Assembly: GCA_963556495.2 (NCBI GenBank)
Contig: OY747700.1
Coordinates: forward strand, 6,425,020-6,489,019
Source: Valencia hispanica
Taxonomy: Eukaryota > Chordata > Actinopteri > Cyprinodontiformes > Valenciidae
DNA: 64,000 nucleotides
Reading direction: 5' to 3'
Below, piece after piece: positions 1-9,152 of the stretch. Made by a program: the position numbers and the translations under genes. The notes beneath the pieces were generated by a model. It did not search any database. It was not told the DNA's origin and saw only the letters and a program-made list of their open reading frames with translations. The first letter of the stretch is position 1; each line of letters begins with the position of its first letter.

Positions 1-100
1 TTTGTTTCAGTTGTTTCTGTGATGTACTGAAATATAATTACAAGCACTTTATACTTTTCAAAGGCTTTTATTGACAATTACATGACATTTATGCAAAGAG

Positions 101-381
101 TCAGTATTTGCGGTTTTGGCCCTTCTTTTTCAGGACCTCTGCAATTCGACTGGGCATGCTCTCAATCAACTTCTGGGCCAAATCCTGACTGACAGCAACC
201 CATTCTTTCATAATCACTTCTTGGAGTTGTCAGAATTAGCGGGTTTTTGTTTGTCCACCCCCCTCTTGAGGACTGACCACAAGTTCTCAATGGGATTAAG
301 ATCTGGGGAGTTTCCAGGCCATGGACCCAAAATGTCAACGTTTTGGTCCCCGAGCCACTTAGTTATCACTTTTGCCTTATG
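101..381 (-). pseudogene. Tc1-like transposase, C-terminal fragment
   Basis: Read on the minus strand, this segment starts HKAKVITKWLGD, runs through the Tc1/mariner signature WPGNSPDLNPIENLW (the Glu is the third catalytic acid of the DDE triad) and ends in KKKGQNRKY with a stop codon at 101-103. It is the tail of the transposase whose N-terminal half is at 7680-8405. The shift from coding to LINE sequence at 381/382 is abrupt. It cannot be expressed as a full protein from this locus. Confidence 0.88.
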
Positions 382-573
382 TCTGCTGAAGGAGGAGCAG
401 CTGCTCTCTGTCTCTCTCCAGATCCGTTCACTTATTTTCTTTTATTTTCTTTTCTGTTTGCTTTTCTTGTTTTCTTTCTTAACCTTTTCTTAGTTACTTT
501 ATTTTCCCAGCCCCTGGAGTTACTGTATTGGACCAGATCTCTTCTTGGTTTACTTTTCTACGGACTTATCAAC

Positions 574-1897
574 ATGGCTTTTTGCTCAGCTGAGGATTTT
601 GAAAAACTGCTCCACAGAATTGAGGGGATTGAAACAAAGCTACGTCGTCTGGAAATTAATTTTGATCTCCACGCTGATTATGGACAAAATGAAACAACTT
701 TACCTTTACCTTTGAATACAAACAGCCCTGTGTTATGTCGGTCTAACCGTGTCACAGAGACTCCCTACAGGCGTCTGAGCGGCAGAACTCCGCTACTACT
801 CCGCTACTACAATGAAAACTGGCCAGCTTTAAAACGCATGAAATCAACCCCAGCCTGTTCTCCGAGGAAGAAAAAAAGAAAAGAAACTCAGACACAGAGA
901 AACCTCTGAACCCAGAACTGCCGCTTCTGCTAAAAGTAAACAAAAGAGGTTTCAGCCAAAAACAAGAGATATTTCTCCACCTGGAATCCCGCTGAAAAAC
1001 AGATTCGCAGCCTTGAGTTCCCCGAAAGATGATGCATCCCCCTGGACCAGTCAAAGCCACCAGGAGAAACCCAGCCGCATCAAACGGACACATAAAGTAA
1101 GAGCGCCCCCAGCAAAGACTGTTATCATACAAGACGGATCAATTAATGGAATTGAGGCTTTTTGTAGCAAGAATACCAAAGTTTATAGCTGCTACAAAAA
1201 TACAGTGAGAGAAATATCAGAAAAAATCCCTAAAATCTTGGACCAACATCCTGCTTTGGAAAAGCTCGTCATTCACGCTGGATCAGCAGACATCGTGATG
1301 AGACAATCAGAGATTCTGAAGAGAGACTTTTCTGATCTCCTACAGAGACTTGATGGACTTAACGTAAACATCCTCATCAGCGGACCAGTCCCTGAAGGGA
1401 ATGATGAAAGATTTAGCAGACTCCGCATGCTCCATAAATGGTTGAAGAAACAATCAGCTGAGAAGTCGTTCACATTTATTAATAATTTCAAAGTATTTGG
1501 AAGTGCTAATCATCTGTTTAAAGCAGGAATGCGCTATTTGAACAGGTCCGGAGTAAGGATGTTGGCAGCAAACATTTTTTCTTATCAACATCAGAAAGCA
1601 AAACACTTGCTCCCAAAAGCTGACCTTGAGGCGCCCATGGATATCAGAGAACAAAAACAGCAAGTCATGATGACACCACAGGACCGAACAGATAAACAAC
1701 CATCAGAGATTAAGTCTTCATCTTCCTGTGACTCAGCCACATCAAATGAGTCTCCATTTAGAAACTTTACAGACAGACTGAATGAGCAAATCAAACTTGG
1801 GACACAATTAACACCTAAACTTAGACTACACCAAACGCCTGGGACTAGTGTCCATAAGCCTGGGAGCTTCCCCCCACTGATTATTACAGATATCTGA
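574..1897 (+). pseudogene. LINE A ORF1 protein (coiled coil plus SGNH/esterase-like domain), frameshifted
   Basis: The ATG at 574 opens a frame beginning MAFCSAEDFEKLL with a charged, heptad-like segment (EGIETKLRRLE) suggesting a coiled coil. The frame stops at 909, but from about 870 the protein continues in another frame (ISPPGIPLKNRFAALSSP) to a stop at 1897. An A-rich run at 868-886 is the likely slip site. The second part matches the esterase fold found in CR1/L2 ORF1 proteins: a strand before QDGSI, then VIHAGSAD, ISGPVP, and RSGVRMLAANIF. The usual catalytic blocks are altered (GDS, GxND and DGxH read as DGS, GSAD and GMRY), so esterase activity is unlikely. ORF2 follows directly. Family assignment is by motif order. 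Confidence 0.72.
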
Positions 1898-1900
1898 TAT

Positions 1901-3149
1901 TTGAGGGAACCGGGCAATAAATCCACCCCTACCGTCTCCCAGAATTCACCCGGCACCCCTGAGGCTATATCAGTGATTATCAGCAGCAGGAAACATAAAC
2001 CGTTAACCACACGCTCTCATATTGAACAAAATCTCAAACTGATAACCTGTCGGAAGGGTCAGCTGCCCGTCATCACAATACTTAAGTTAGCTTTATTAAA
2101 CATTAGATCTCTATCCGGAAAGTCTTTTCTTATCAATGACTTCATCACTGAGCATAATTTACACGCCCTTTTTTTATCAGAAACTTGGCTAGATGAAAAT
2201 AACGAAACAACTTCATTAATAGAATCCAGTCCTCCAATTTATAATTTCTTAAGCGAGAACAGAAAACACAAACGAGGCGGAGGTGTAGCCACCATCTTTC
2301 ACAACTCAATGAACTTTAAAAAGGTAACTCTGGGCGCGTTTGAATCTTTTGAATACCTAGCCACCCAGATAAATGAGCCTAACAAAGCGTTATTTCTAAG
2401 TTTATATAAACCACCAAAACTTAACTCTAACTTCTTTAATGACTTCAATGACCTTCTTTCTGTAATATGTATCGACTATGACCAACTAATCATCGTGGGG
2501 GACTTTAAGATCCATACCGACAACCCCCAAGATAGACAAGCAAAAACATTAGATGATACTCTCCACAACTTCGGACTGATCCAGCATGTCAAACAACCAA
2601 CACACAATAAAGGACACACTCTGGACTTGATTATCAGCAAAGGTTTAAATATTTCTGACATCTCTGTAATTAATATTGCATTATCTGACCATTTCTGTGT
2701 TTTCTTTCAAAGTACCATCTCTGCTAAATTACCCAGCCACAGTAAGACCACTATAAAAAAGCGTTTTCTAGGGGACAGTGCAGTAGAAACCTTTAAACGT
2801 ATTTATCCTTCCACCACATCCCCCTCATCTCCCAACTCAAACTCAGTAAATAAGTTGGTAGATCATTTCCTTGCGAAAATCTCAGACATCATGGATTCCA
2901 TTGCTCCAACTAAAGTGAAAGTAGTCTCAGGTAGAAAGAAGTCTCCGTGGACAAGTAATCCACTGGTACGTAGTGAAAAAAGAGAGTGTCGACGAGCCGA
3001 GAGAAAATGGCGGAAAACTCGACTCCAGGTTCACTATGAGATCTACAAAGAGAGACTGAATAGATATCAGCTAACTATAAAAGACGCTAGGGAATCGTTC
3101 TTTTCTGAAATCATCAACAGAAACATTAATAACGCACGGACTCTATTTG
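1901..3149 (+). pseudogene. LINE A ORF2, N-terminal part: APE-type endonuclease
   Basis: This frame is open for about 416 codons, until the LTR element inserts after base 3149. Endonuclease motifs appear in order: ALLNIRSL, LSETWL (catalytic Glu), KRGGGVATIF, VGDFKIHTD, GHTLDLIIS and LSDHFCVFF (Asp-His). In the GDFN block the Asn is replaced by Lys (codon 2517-2519), a residue expected to matter for nicking. No in-frame ATG is found near the start, so the true ORF2 start is unresolved. After the endonuclease comes the basic linker CRRAERKWRKTR typical of these LINEs. The protein resumes at 5719. Confidence 0.85.
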
Positions 3150-3653
3150 TGTTGTGTTCCCCGGGTGTTTGTCTTTTGTTAGTGATTTTCCTTATTTAGT
3201 TCTATTTTCATGTTTAGTTATTCTTAGTCTTTCTTGTGATTTCTGTACCTTCTGGTTTCCCCGTAGTCTTGTCTTAGTTTCTTAAGATCCTTCTAGTTTC
3301 CCAGTTTTCTGTCTCCCAGCCATTTCACCTCCTGTCCCAGCTAATCACTTCCACCTGTTCACTCCCCCTCAGCTGCAACCGCTTTCACTAATTGGTCTCC
3401 TGCTCCTTCCGTGTTCACACTTCACTCTCCTCCTCAGTATATATTCGGTTCTCATTCAGTCACAACTCGCTGGTTCGTCCGTCTTTCTTCCCCGCCTGAT
3501 TCCTGCCTTCCTTGTTGCCCGTCTGGTTCCTGTGTTTCCCTGTTGCTGCCTGTACCCTCCCGAGTTTCTGTAAGTTCCGTGTGGTTTTTCATTAAATCAT
3601 TTTTTGTATTTACTCTGCTGCGTTTGGGTCCAGTTAAACTACAAAACATGACA
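3150..3653 (+). repeat. 5' LTR (504 bp)
   Basis: It starts TGTTGTGTTCCCC and ends AAACATGACA. A TATATATT box lies at 3438-3445 and an ATTAAA polyadenylation signal at 3591-3596, giving a plausible U3-R-U5 order. It differs from the 3' LTR at two positions that I can see (base 5, G/A; and CTGTTCACT versus CTGCTCACT). Confidence 0.92.
3438..3478 (+). promoter_or_regulatory. LTR promoter: TATA box and predicted RNA 5' end
   Basis: TATATATT lies at 3438-3445, so transcription should begin roughly 25-30 bp downstream, around 3465-3470. The decamer GCTGGTTCGT (3469-3478) at that point is the exact reverse complement of ACGAACCAGC just behind the LTR (3656-3665). The start site is inferred from the TATA position. 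Confidence 0.55.
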
Positions 3654-3655
3654 GA

Positions 3656-3665
3656 ACGAACCAGC
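3656..3665 (+). promoter_or_regulatory. Putative primer-binding site (self-priming type)
   Basis: ACGAACCAGC starts three bases after the LTR end. It does not resemble the usual tRNA-complementary sites that begin TGG. It is a perfect complement to GCTGGTTCGT at 3469-3478, near the predicted RNA 5' end, as in Tf1-type self-primed elements. The complementarity is seen; its function is inferred. Confidence 0.5.
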
Positions 3666-3948
3666 CAGTCTTTGGACCCAGCAGAAGCTCGCTGTCTGCC
3701 AATGTTGCGCCTGTATTTAAGGCAGCATTTGGACCAAATGGCCACTCTCTCCCCGCCTTGGGTCCGGATCGGGGCTGCAGAGGAACTGTTGGCTTTGCTA
3801 AGGCCCTGGTCGCCATTACTGGCCGAGCTGGGCTTGACTGCATTTTGGGAGGAGGCGGAGTGGAACAAACTGGCAACATTTGCTGGCCAGTTGGGGAGGC
3901 CTCTCCCGCCTCGACCCCAGGTGCAGCCCCCTAGTTTTGGCCCGGGCT

Positions 3949-4239
3949 CGGGCTCCTGTCTCCGCCGAGGGTGTCCAGAGGGACGCGCCTCGGGCTCCTG
4001 TCTCCGCCGAGGGGGTCCAGAGGGACGCACCTCGGGCTCCTGTCTCCGCCGAGGGGGTCCAGAGGGACGCGCCTCGGGCTCCTGTCTCCGCCGAGGGTGT
4101 CCAGAGGGACGCGCCTCGGGATCCTGACTCCGCCGAGGGTGTCCAGAGGGACGCGCCTCGGGATCCTGACTCCGCCGAGGGTGTCCAGAGGGACGCGCCT
4201 CGGGATCCTGACTCCGCCGAGGTAGTCCAGAGGGACACG
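3949..4239 (+). repeat. Tandem array 1: seven 42-bp units
   Basis: The 42-bp unit contains CCGCCGAGGGTGTCCAGAGG and encodes APVSAEGVQRDAPR; the last three units read DPDS instead of APVS. It lies inside the LTR element. Confidence 0.9.
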
Positions 4240-4377
4240 GCCACGTCGTGGTTCTTCAGCGCCACGTCGTGGTTCTTCAGCGCCACGTCGTGGTTCTTCA
4301 GCGCCACGTCGTGGTTCTTCAGCGCCACGTCGTGGTTCTTCAGCGCCACGTCGTGGGTCTTCAGCGCCACATCGGCG
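4240..4377 (+). repeat. Tandem array 2: six to seven 21-bp units
   Basis: The unit is GCCACGTCGTGGTTCTTCAG plus C, encoding ATSWFFS. The CACGTCGTG core is itself nearly palindromic. The last copies are diverged. Confidence 0.9.
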
Positions 4378-4404
4378 TGGGTCCTCCACACCGTCCTCTT
4401 GCAG

Positions 4405-4503
4405 GTTCCCACGCCACAAGGTTCTGCTCCGGTGCCGGCCCCCACGCCACAAGGTTCTGCTCCGGTGCCGTCCCCCACGCCACAAGGTTCTGCTCCGTCG
4501 TCG
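4405..4503 (+). repeat. Tandem array 3: three 33-bp units
   Basis: Each unit contains CACGCCACAAGGTTCTGCTC and encodes PTPQGSAPVPA. It sits between the 21-bp and 30-bp arrays. Confidence 0.88.
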
Positions 4504-4990
4504 GCCCCCTCGCCTCTGGGTTCCTCGTCGCCAGCCCCCTCGCCTCTTGGTTCCTCGTCGCCGGCCCCCTCGTCTCTTGGTCCCTCGCCGCCGGCCCCCT
4601 CGTCTCTTGGTCCCTCGCCGCCGGCCCCCTCGTCTCTTGGTCCCTCGTCGCCGGCCTCCTCGTCTCTTGGTCCCTCGTCGCCGGCCTCCTCGTCTCCTGG
4701 TCCCTCGTCGCCGGCCTCCTCGTCTCCTGGTCCCTCGTCCCCGGCCTCCTCGTCTCCTGGTTCCTCGTCGCCGGCCTCCTCGTCTCTTGGTTACTCGTCG
4801 CCGGCCTCCTCGTCTCCTGGTTCCTCGTCGCCGGCCTCCTCGTCGCCGGCCTCCTCGTCGCCGGCCTCCTCATCGCCGGCCTCCTCGTCTCTTGGTTCCT
4901 CGTCGCCGGCCTCCTCGTCTCTTGGTTCCTCGTCGCCCGCTTCCTCGTCGCCTGGTTTCTCATCTCCGTCTTCTGGTTCCTCGTCGTCGC
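4504..4990 (+). repeat. Tandem array 4: about sixteen 30-bp units
   Basis: C/T-rich units such as CCTCGTCTCTTGGTTCCTCG encode Ser/Pro/Gly decapeptides (SSLGPSSPAS and variants). Some units are shortened to 15 bp near 4840-4880, which shows unit-level slippage. Confidence 0.9.
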
Positions 4991-5025
4991 AGGCCTCCAC
5001 CCACCCTGGATGGGTGTGTTTTTGT

Positions 5026-5152
5026 TCTGGACTCTTGCCCTCCTTCCGAGGCCCCCTCCGCCCACCCTAGTTGGGTGTGTTTTTTTTTGTTATATTGTTC
5101 TGGACTCTTGCCCTCCTTCCGAGGCCCCCTCCGCCCACCCTGGTTGGGTTGG
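5026..5152 (+). repeat. Imperfect tandem duplication of about 70 bp
   Basis: The segment GACTCTTGCCCTCCTTCCGA with its flanks occurs twice, followed each time by a CACCCT(A/G)GTTGGGT motif, between the Ser/Pro array and the polypurine tract. Confidence 0.75.
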
Positions 5153-5201
5153 GTTTGGTTTATTTTTTTTGGACTTCTAGGGGCGTCTGGTGTCCGCCCT
5201 T

Positions 5202-5211
5202 GAGGGGGAGG
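5202..5211 (+). promoter_or_regulatory. Polypurine tract
   Basis: GAGGGGGAGG lies three bases before the 3' LTR, the expected position of the plus-strand primer of an LTR retroelement. Confidence 0.7.
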
Positions 5212-5214
5212 TTG

Positions 5215-5718
5215 TGTTATGTTCCCCGGGTGTTTGTCTTTTGTTAGTGATTTTCCTTATTTAGTTCTATTTTCATGTTTAGTTATTCTTAGTCTTTCTT
5301 GTGATTTCTGTACCTTCTGGTTTCCCCGTAGTCTTGTCTTAGTTTCTTAAGATCCTTCTAGTTTCCCAGTTTTCTGTCTCCCAGCCATTTCACCTCCTGT
5401 CCCAGCTAATCACTTCCACCTGCTCACTCCCCCTCAGCTGCAACCGCTTTCACTAATTGGTCTCCTGCTCCTTCCGTGTTCACACTTCACTCTCCTCCTC
5501 AGTATATATTCGGTTCTCATTCAGTCACAACTCGCTGGTTCGTCCGTCTTTCTTCCCCGCCTGATTCCTGCCTTCCTTGTTGCCCGTCTGGTTCCTGTGT
5601 TTCCCTGTTGCTGCCTGTACCCTCCCGAGTTTCTGTAAGTTCCGTGTGGTTTTTCATTAAATCATTTTTTGTATTTACTCTGCTGCGTTTGGGTCCAGTT
5701 AAACTACAAAACATGACA
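5215..5718 (+). repeat. 3' LTR (504 bp)
   Basis: Second copy of the LTR, TGTTATG to CATGACA, followed by the ATTTG target duplication and the resumed LINE A coding sequence. Confidence 0.92.
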
Positions 5719-7469
5719 ATTTGCAACAGTGGAAAGACTAACTAATCCTTTAGTGACAGTAGCCCCAGAACTAAACTCTACCAGGGCCTGCAATGAATTT
5801 GCCAGCTTTTTCACTGAAAAGATTCTAACAATTAGACGGTCAATCTGTACCTCAATATCGAACCCACAACCAGTGCCATCCCCAATCAACAACAATGTAG
5901 AGAAAATGTCTGAATTCCACGAATTAAACCAGAACAGCCTTGAAAAAAATCATTATCCAATTAAGCTCCTCCTCCTGCTGTCTTGATATCCTACCCACAG
6001 CTTTTCTAAAGAAAGTTCTTCCTGTTATTGGTTCTGATCTTGTTCAAATAGTGAACTCATCACTGCTATCAGGTGTCTTCCCTCAGGCTTTAAAAACAGC
6101 AGTTATTAAACCACTCCTAAAGAAGAAAAATCTGGACAACACGTTAATGCAGAACTACAGGCCAATCTCTAATCTCCCATTCATCAGTAAGATTATTGAA
6201 AAAGCTGTGTTTCAGCAGTTAAATGGCTTCATAACAACGACAAACCGTTTTGATGCTTTTCAGTCTGGTTTCCGCGCTCACCACAGCACCGAGACTGTCC
6301 TCGTCAAAGTATTTAATGACATCCGCATAAATACAGACTGTGGAAGAACCACAGTGCTGGTTCTGTTGGACCTCAGTGCAGCATTTGACACTGTTGATCA
6401 TGATATTTTATTGGAACGACTGGAGAGCTGGGTCGGACTCTCTGGTACAGTACTTGGCTGGTTCGAGTCTTACCTAAAGAACAGGGACTTCTATGTTTCA
6501 TTAGGAAACTTTTCATCAGAACGAACAGAAATCACATGTGGGGTGCCCCAGGGCTCCATCCTGGGGCCCCTCTTATTTAATATCTACATGCTCCCACTAG
6601 GCAAGATTATAGCGACCAATAACATTAGCTACCATAACTACGCGGATGACACTCAGCTCTACATTACAATGTCACCAGGTGACTCTGAACCCATTCAAAC
6701 CCTAAATCAATGCATTGACCAAGTAAATGGATGGATGTGCCATAACTTTCTCCAGCTGAATAGAAACAAAACTGAAGTGATTATTTTTGGACCCAAGGAG
6801 GAACGATCAAGAGTCAGCACACAGCTTCAATTAATACAGCTAGAAACTACTGATCAGGTTCGTAACCTAGGTGTAGTAATGGACTCAGACCTGAACCTCC
6901 AGGGTCACATAAAGGCAATAACATGGTCAGCGTTCTATCACCTGAAGAACATTTCTAGGATTAAAGGACTGATTTTGCAACACGACCTAGAAAAACTCAT
7001 CCATGCGTTTATCTTTAGTCGGATTGATTACTGCAACAGCATCTTGACAGGTCTGCCTAAAAAGTCAATCAGACAGCTGCAGCTGATCCAGAACGCTGCC
7101 GCTCGCGTCCTCACTAGAACCAGGAAAGTAGAGCACATCACCCCAGTTCTAAAGTCCTTACACTGGCTCCCTGTAGCTCAGAGAATAGACTTTAAAATAC
7201 TTTTACTAGTTTATAAATCATTACATGGCTTAGCACCAAAATATGTTGAAGACCTGTTGTCATGGTACCAACCACCAAGACCACTCAGGTCCTCCAACTC
7301 TAGCCTACTAAACATCCCTAGACTCAGAACTAAACATGGAGAAGCAGCTTTCAGTTTCTATGCTCCCCTTATCTGGAACAGACTTCCTGACGAGTGTAGA
7401 GCTGCTGAAACTCTGAACTGCTTTAAATCGAGACTAAAAACCCATCTGTTTAGAATTGCCTTTGAGTAA
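5719..7469 (+). pseudogene. LINE A ORF2, C-terminal part: reverse transcriptase
   Basis: Directly after the LTR element the ORF2 protein resumes (ATVERLTNPLVTVAPEL, then CNEFASFFTEKI). It stops near 5988 because of one extra base in the A7 run at 5942-5948, then continues in the next frame to 7469. Reverse transcriptase blocks are complete: [56 protein letters not shown] (catalytic Asp pair), KTEVIIFGP and LGVVMDSDL, then the C-terminal [10 protein letters not shown] and [14 protein letters not shown]. Apart from the frameshift and the LTR insertion the domain looks intact, so decay is recent. 3' UTR and tail follow to 7679. Confidence 0.88.
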
Positions 7470-7679
7470 ATGCTTGATGTTATATGTATGAAATGTGTTC
7501 ATGCTCTCTTGCTTTTTTTTTATTTTTCTCTTGCTTTATTGTGCATCATGTATAATGTGTGTTTCTTTTATGTGTTTCTTTTAAATCACCAAATCATGTA
7601 AAGCACCTTAAATTGCCCTGCTGTTGAAAGTGTGCTATACAAATAAAATTGCCTTGCCTTGCCTTGCCTTGCCTTGCCC

Positions 7680-8405
7680 TCCATCGTGCTGGAAAATTCT
7701 TTGTTCTTCACCAAATTGTTGTTGGATTGTTGGAAGAAGTTGCTGTTGGAGGGTGTTTTGGTACCATTCTTTATTCATGGCTGTGTTTTTGGGCAAAATT
7801 GAAAATGAGCCCACTCCCTTGGATGAGAAGCAACCCCACACATGAATGGTCTCAGGATGCTTTATTGTTGGCATGACACAGGACTGATGGTAGCGCTCAC
7901 CTTTTCTTCTCTGGACAAGCCTTTTTCCAGATGCCCCAAACAATCTGAAAGAGGCTTCATGGGAGAATATGACTTTGCCCCAGTCCTCAGCAGTCCATTC
8001 ACCAGACTTTCTGCAGAAGATCAATCTGTCCCTGATGTTTTTTTTGGAGAGAAGTGGCTTCTTTGCTGCCCTTCTTGACACCAGGCCATCTTCCAAAAGT
8101 CTTCGCCTCACTGTGCGTCCAGATGCGCTCACACCTGCCTGCTGCCATTCCTGAGCAAGCTCTGCACTGGTGGCACTCCGATCCCACAGCTGAATCCTCT
8201 TTAGGAGACGATCCTGGAGCTTGCTGGACTTTCTTGGACGCCCTGAAGCCTTCTTAACAAGAATTGAACCTCTTTCCTTGAAGTTCTTAATAATCCTATG
8301 AATTGTTGATTTAGTTGCAAATTTAGTAGCCACAATATCCTTGCCTGTGAAGCCATTTTTATGCAACGCAATGATGGCTGCACACGTTTCTTTGCAGGTC
8401 ACCAT
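7680..8405 (-). pseudogene. Tc1-like transposase, N-terminal fragment
   Basis: Reading from the ATG at 8405 (MVTCKE), this encodes the paired-like helix-turn-helix DNA-binding domains (AAIIALHKNGFTGKDIV, STIHRIIKNF, the hook GRPRKSS, and the second domain through RRRLLEDGLVSRRAAKKP). The start of the DDE nuclease follows (KVIFSHEASFRLFG, then VWGCFSSKGVGS) as far as FQHDG. The first catalytic Asp of the FSDE-type motif is His here (codon at 7959-7961), so the nuclease would be inactive even if rejoined. The reading frame is otherwise long and open. The remaining C-terminus is at 101-381. Confidence 0.88.
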
Positions 8406-8710
8406 GATTAACAATGGAAGAACAATGATTTCAAGCATCACCCTCCTTTTAACATGTCAAGTCTGCCATTCTAATCCAATCAGCCTGACATAATGATCTC
8501 CAGCCTTGTGCTTGTCAACATTCTCACCTGAGTTAACAAGACGATTACTGAAATGATCTCAGCAGGTCCTTTAATGACAACAATGAAATTCAGTGGAATT
8601 TTCATGGCAAAGAAGGACTATGCAATTCATCTGATCACTGTTCATAACATTCTGGAGTATATGCAAATTGCTGTTATAAAAACTTAAGGAGCAACTTTTC
8701 CAATTTCCAA

Positions 8711-8746
8711 TATTTATGTAATTCTCAAAACTTTTGGCCACGACTG
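8711..8746 (-). repeat. Tc1-like right terminal inverted repeat
   Basis: On the minus strand it begins CAGTCGTGGCCAAAAGTTTT, a terminus familiar from fish Tc1 elements, and is bordered by TA at 8747. Confidence 0.8.
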
Positions 8747-8754
8747 TACAGAGG

Positions 8755-9152
8755 AGGTCACTAACCTCCTTTTTACTCCCTCACGTTGTCTTGTTAATAT
8801 TCTTTACAACTTCAGTGTTTGAAGCATTGGACAATGCAACCCTTTGAATCATAGGATGCTGGCTACCTGGTTTAAGTCGGAGAAATCCATTTGCTCAGCT
8901 CTCAATAGTGATGACTTAACGGATTTATGCATTAGTAAAATAGATTCTATTAGAAATCAAATTTTTCACATCCTTGTCAATGAAGTAACCAGGTTTCCTT
9001 AGATTGAAATTTTTAAACTTATTGGCTTAATGAACTGAAGAATTAATTGGAATGTATGTATGATTGAATTGAAATGACTTTTATGTAAAGTGTCTTGAGA
9101 TGACATATACTGTGATATGGCACTTAACTGAATTGAACTGATTTGAATAGAA
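8755..9152 (+). mobile_element. Degenerate LINE remnant (ORF2 linker piece plus 3' tail)
   Basis: The translation at about 8850-8995 contains ICSALNSDDLTDLCISKIDS, comparable to the SSDDFMGFFINKINSIKNK segment of LINE B ORF2. A LINE 3' tail (GTAAAGTGTCTTGAGATGAC) follows at 9095-9152 after a large internal deletion. A relative of the first part occurs at 13820-13975. Confidence 0.55.

Larger units (their letters stand above)
3648..5070 (+). pseudogene. Gag-like / Ser-Pro-rich repeat reading frame of the LTR element
   Basis: An ATG at 3648, overlapping the end of the LTR, opens MTERTSQSLDPAEARC and about 100 codons of ordinary-looking sequence (LRPWSPLLAELGLTAFWEEA) before the repeats. This frame stops at 4125-4127. 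A second frame, open from 3880 to 5070, reads through all the arrays: 14-residue units APVSAEGVQRDAPR, then ATSWFFS units, PTPQGSAPVPA units and Ser/Pro units such as SSLGPSSPAS. A +1 shift would join them. Because the repeat units are multiples of three and lack stops, several frames on both strands stay open by chance, so coding is uncertain. I do not recognise the non-repeat domain; gag-like is a placement guess. Confidence 0.4.
3150..5718 (+). mobile_element. Young non-autonomous LTR retroelement with a tandem-repeat interior
   Basis: Two 504-bp direct repeats (3150-3653 and 5215-5718) begin TGTT and end CATGACA, and I count only two differences between them. The element is flanked by the 5-bp duplication ATTTG (3145-3149 and 5719-5723), and removing it restores the LINE A reading frame (TLF/ATVERL). 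A purine tract (5202-5211) precedes the 3' LTR. The 1.56-kb interior has a short gag-like frame and four tandem arrays, and no protease, reverse transcriptase or integrase. It must have moved using enzymes from a related autonomous element. Near identity of the LTRs implies a recent insertion. The family is probably Ty3/gypsy (inference from LTR layout and primer site). Confidence 0.9.
382..7679 (+). mobile_element. LINE A: near full-length L2/CR1-group non-LTR retrotransposon, interrupted by an LTR element
   Basis: The element carries an ORF1 with a coiled coil and an esterase-like domain, an ORF2 with an APE-type endonuclease and a reverse transcriptase, a short 3' UTR containing AATAAA, and a terminal TTGCC repeat (7651-7679). 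Without the 3150-5718 LTR insertion it is about 4.7 kb, close to a complete element. It lies antisense to the Tc1 transposon it interrupts. No clear target duplication is visible, as is common for this LINE group. A shorter fragment of the same family is at 34023-34465. Confidence 0.88.
1..8746 (-). mobile_element. Tc1-like DNA transposon, split by a LINE (occupies 1-381 and 7680-8746)
   Basis: The transposase reads on the minus strand: the N-terminal part lies at 7680-8405 and the C-terminal part at 101-381, and the 7.3 kb between them is a LINE. The right terminal inverted repeat (about 8711-8746) ends in CGACTG followed by TA at 8747-8748, the dinucleotide target of Tc1 elements. The left end lies before base 1. 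The two protein halves join at FQHDG / HKAKV with about three codons missing, so the LINE inserted inside the coding region with a small target loss. The parts are seen in the sequence; the family is known from its motifs; the order of events is inferred. Confidence 0.9.

Noticed and set aside
3949..4377. CRISPR-like regular repeats
   Set aside because: Units are directly adjacent without unique spacers and lie inside a eukaryotic LTR element.
3816..5065. Long minus-strand frames (184-234 codons) antisense to the LTR element arrays
   Set aside because: They arise because repeat units are multiples of three without stops in any frame; there is no start context, domain or non-repeat sequence.
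4248..5203. Other plus-strand frames (MVLQRHVV... and MVPRRRPPRLL...) through the arrays
   Set aside because: Same artefact of repeat periodicity; low-complexity translations only.
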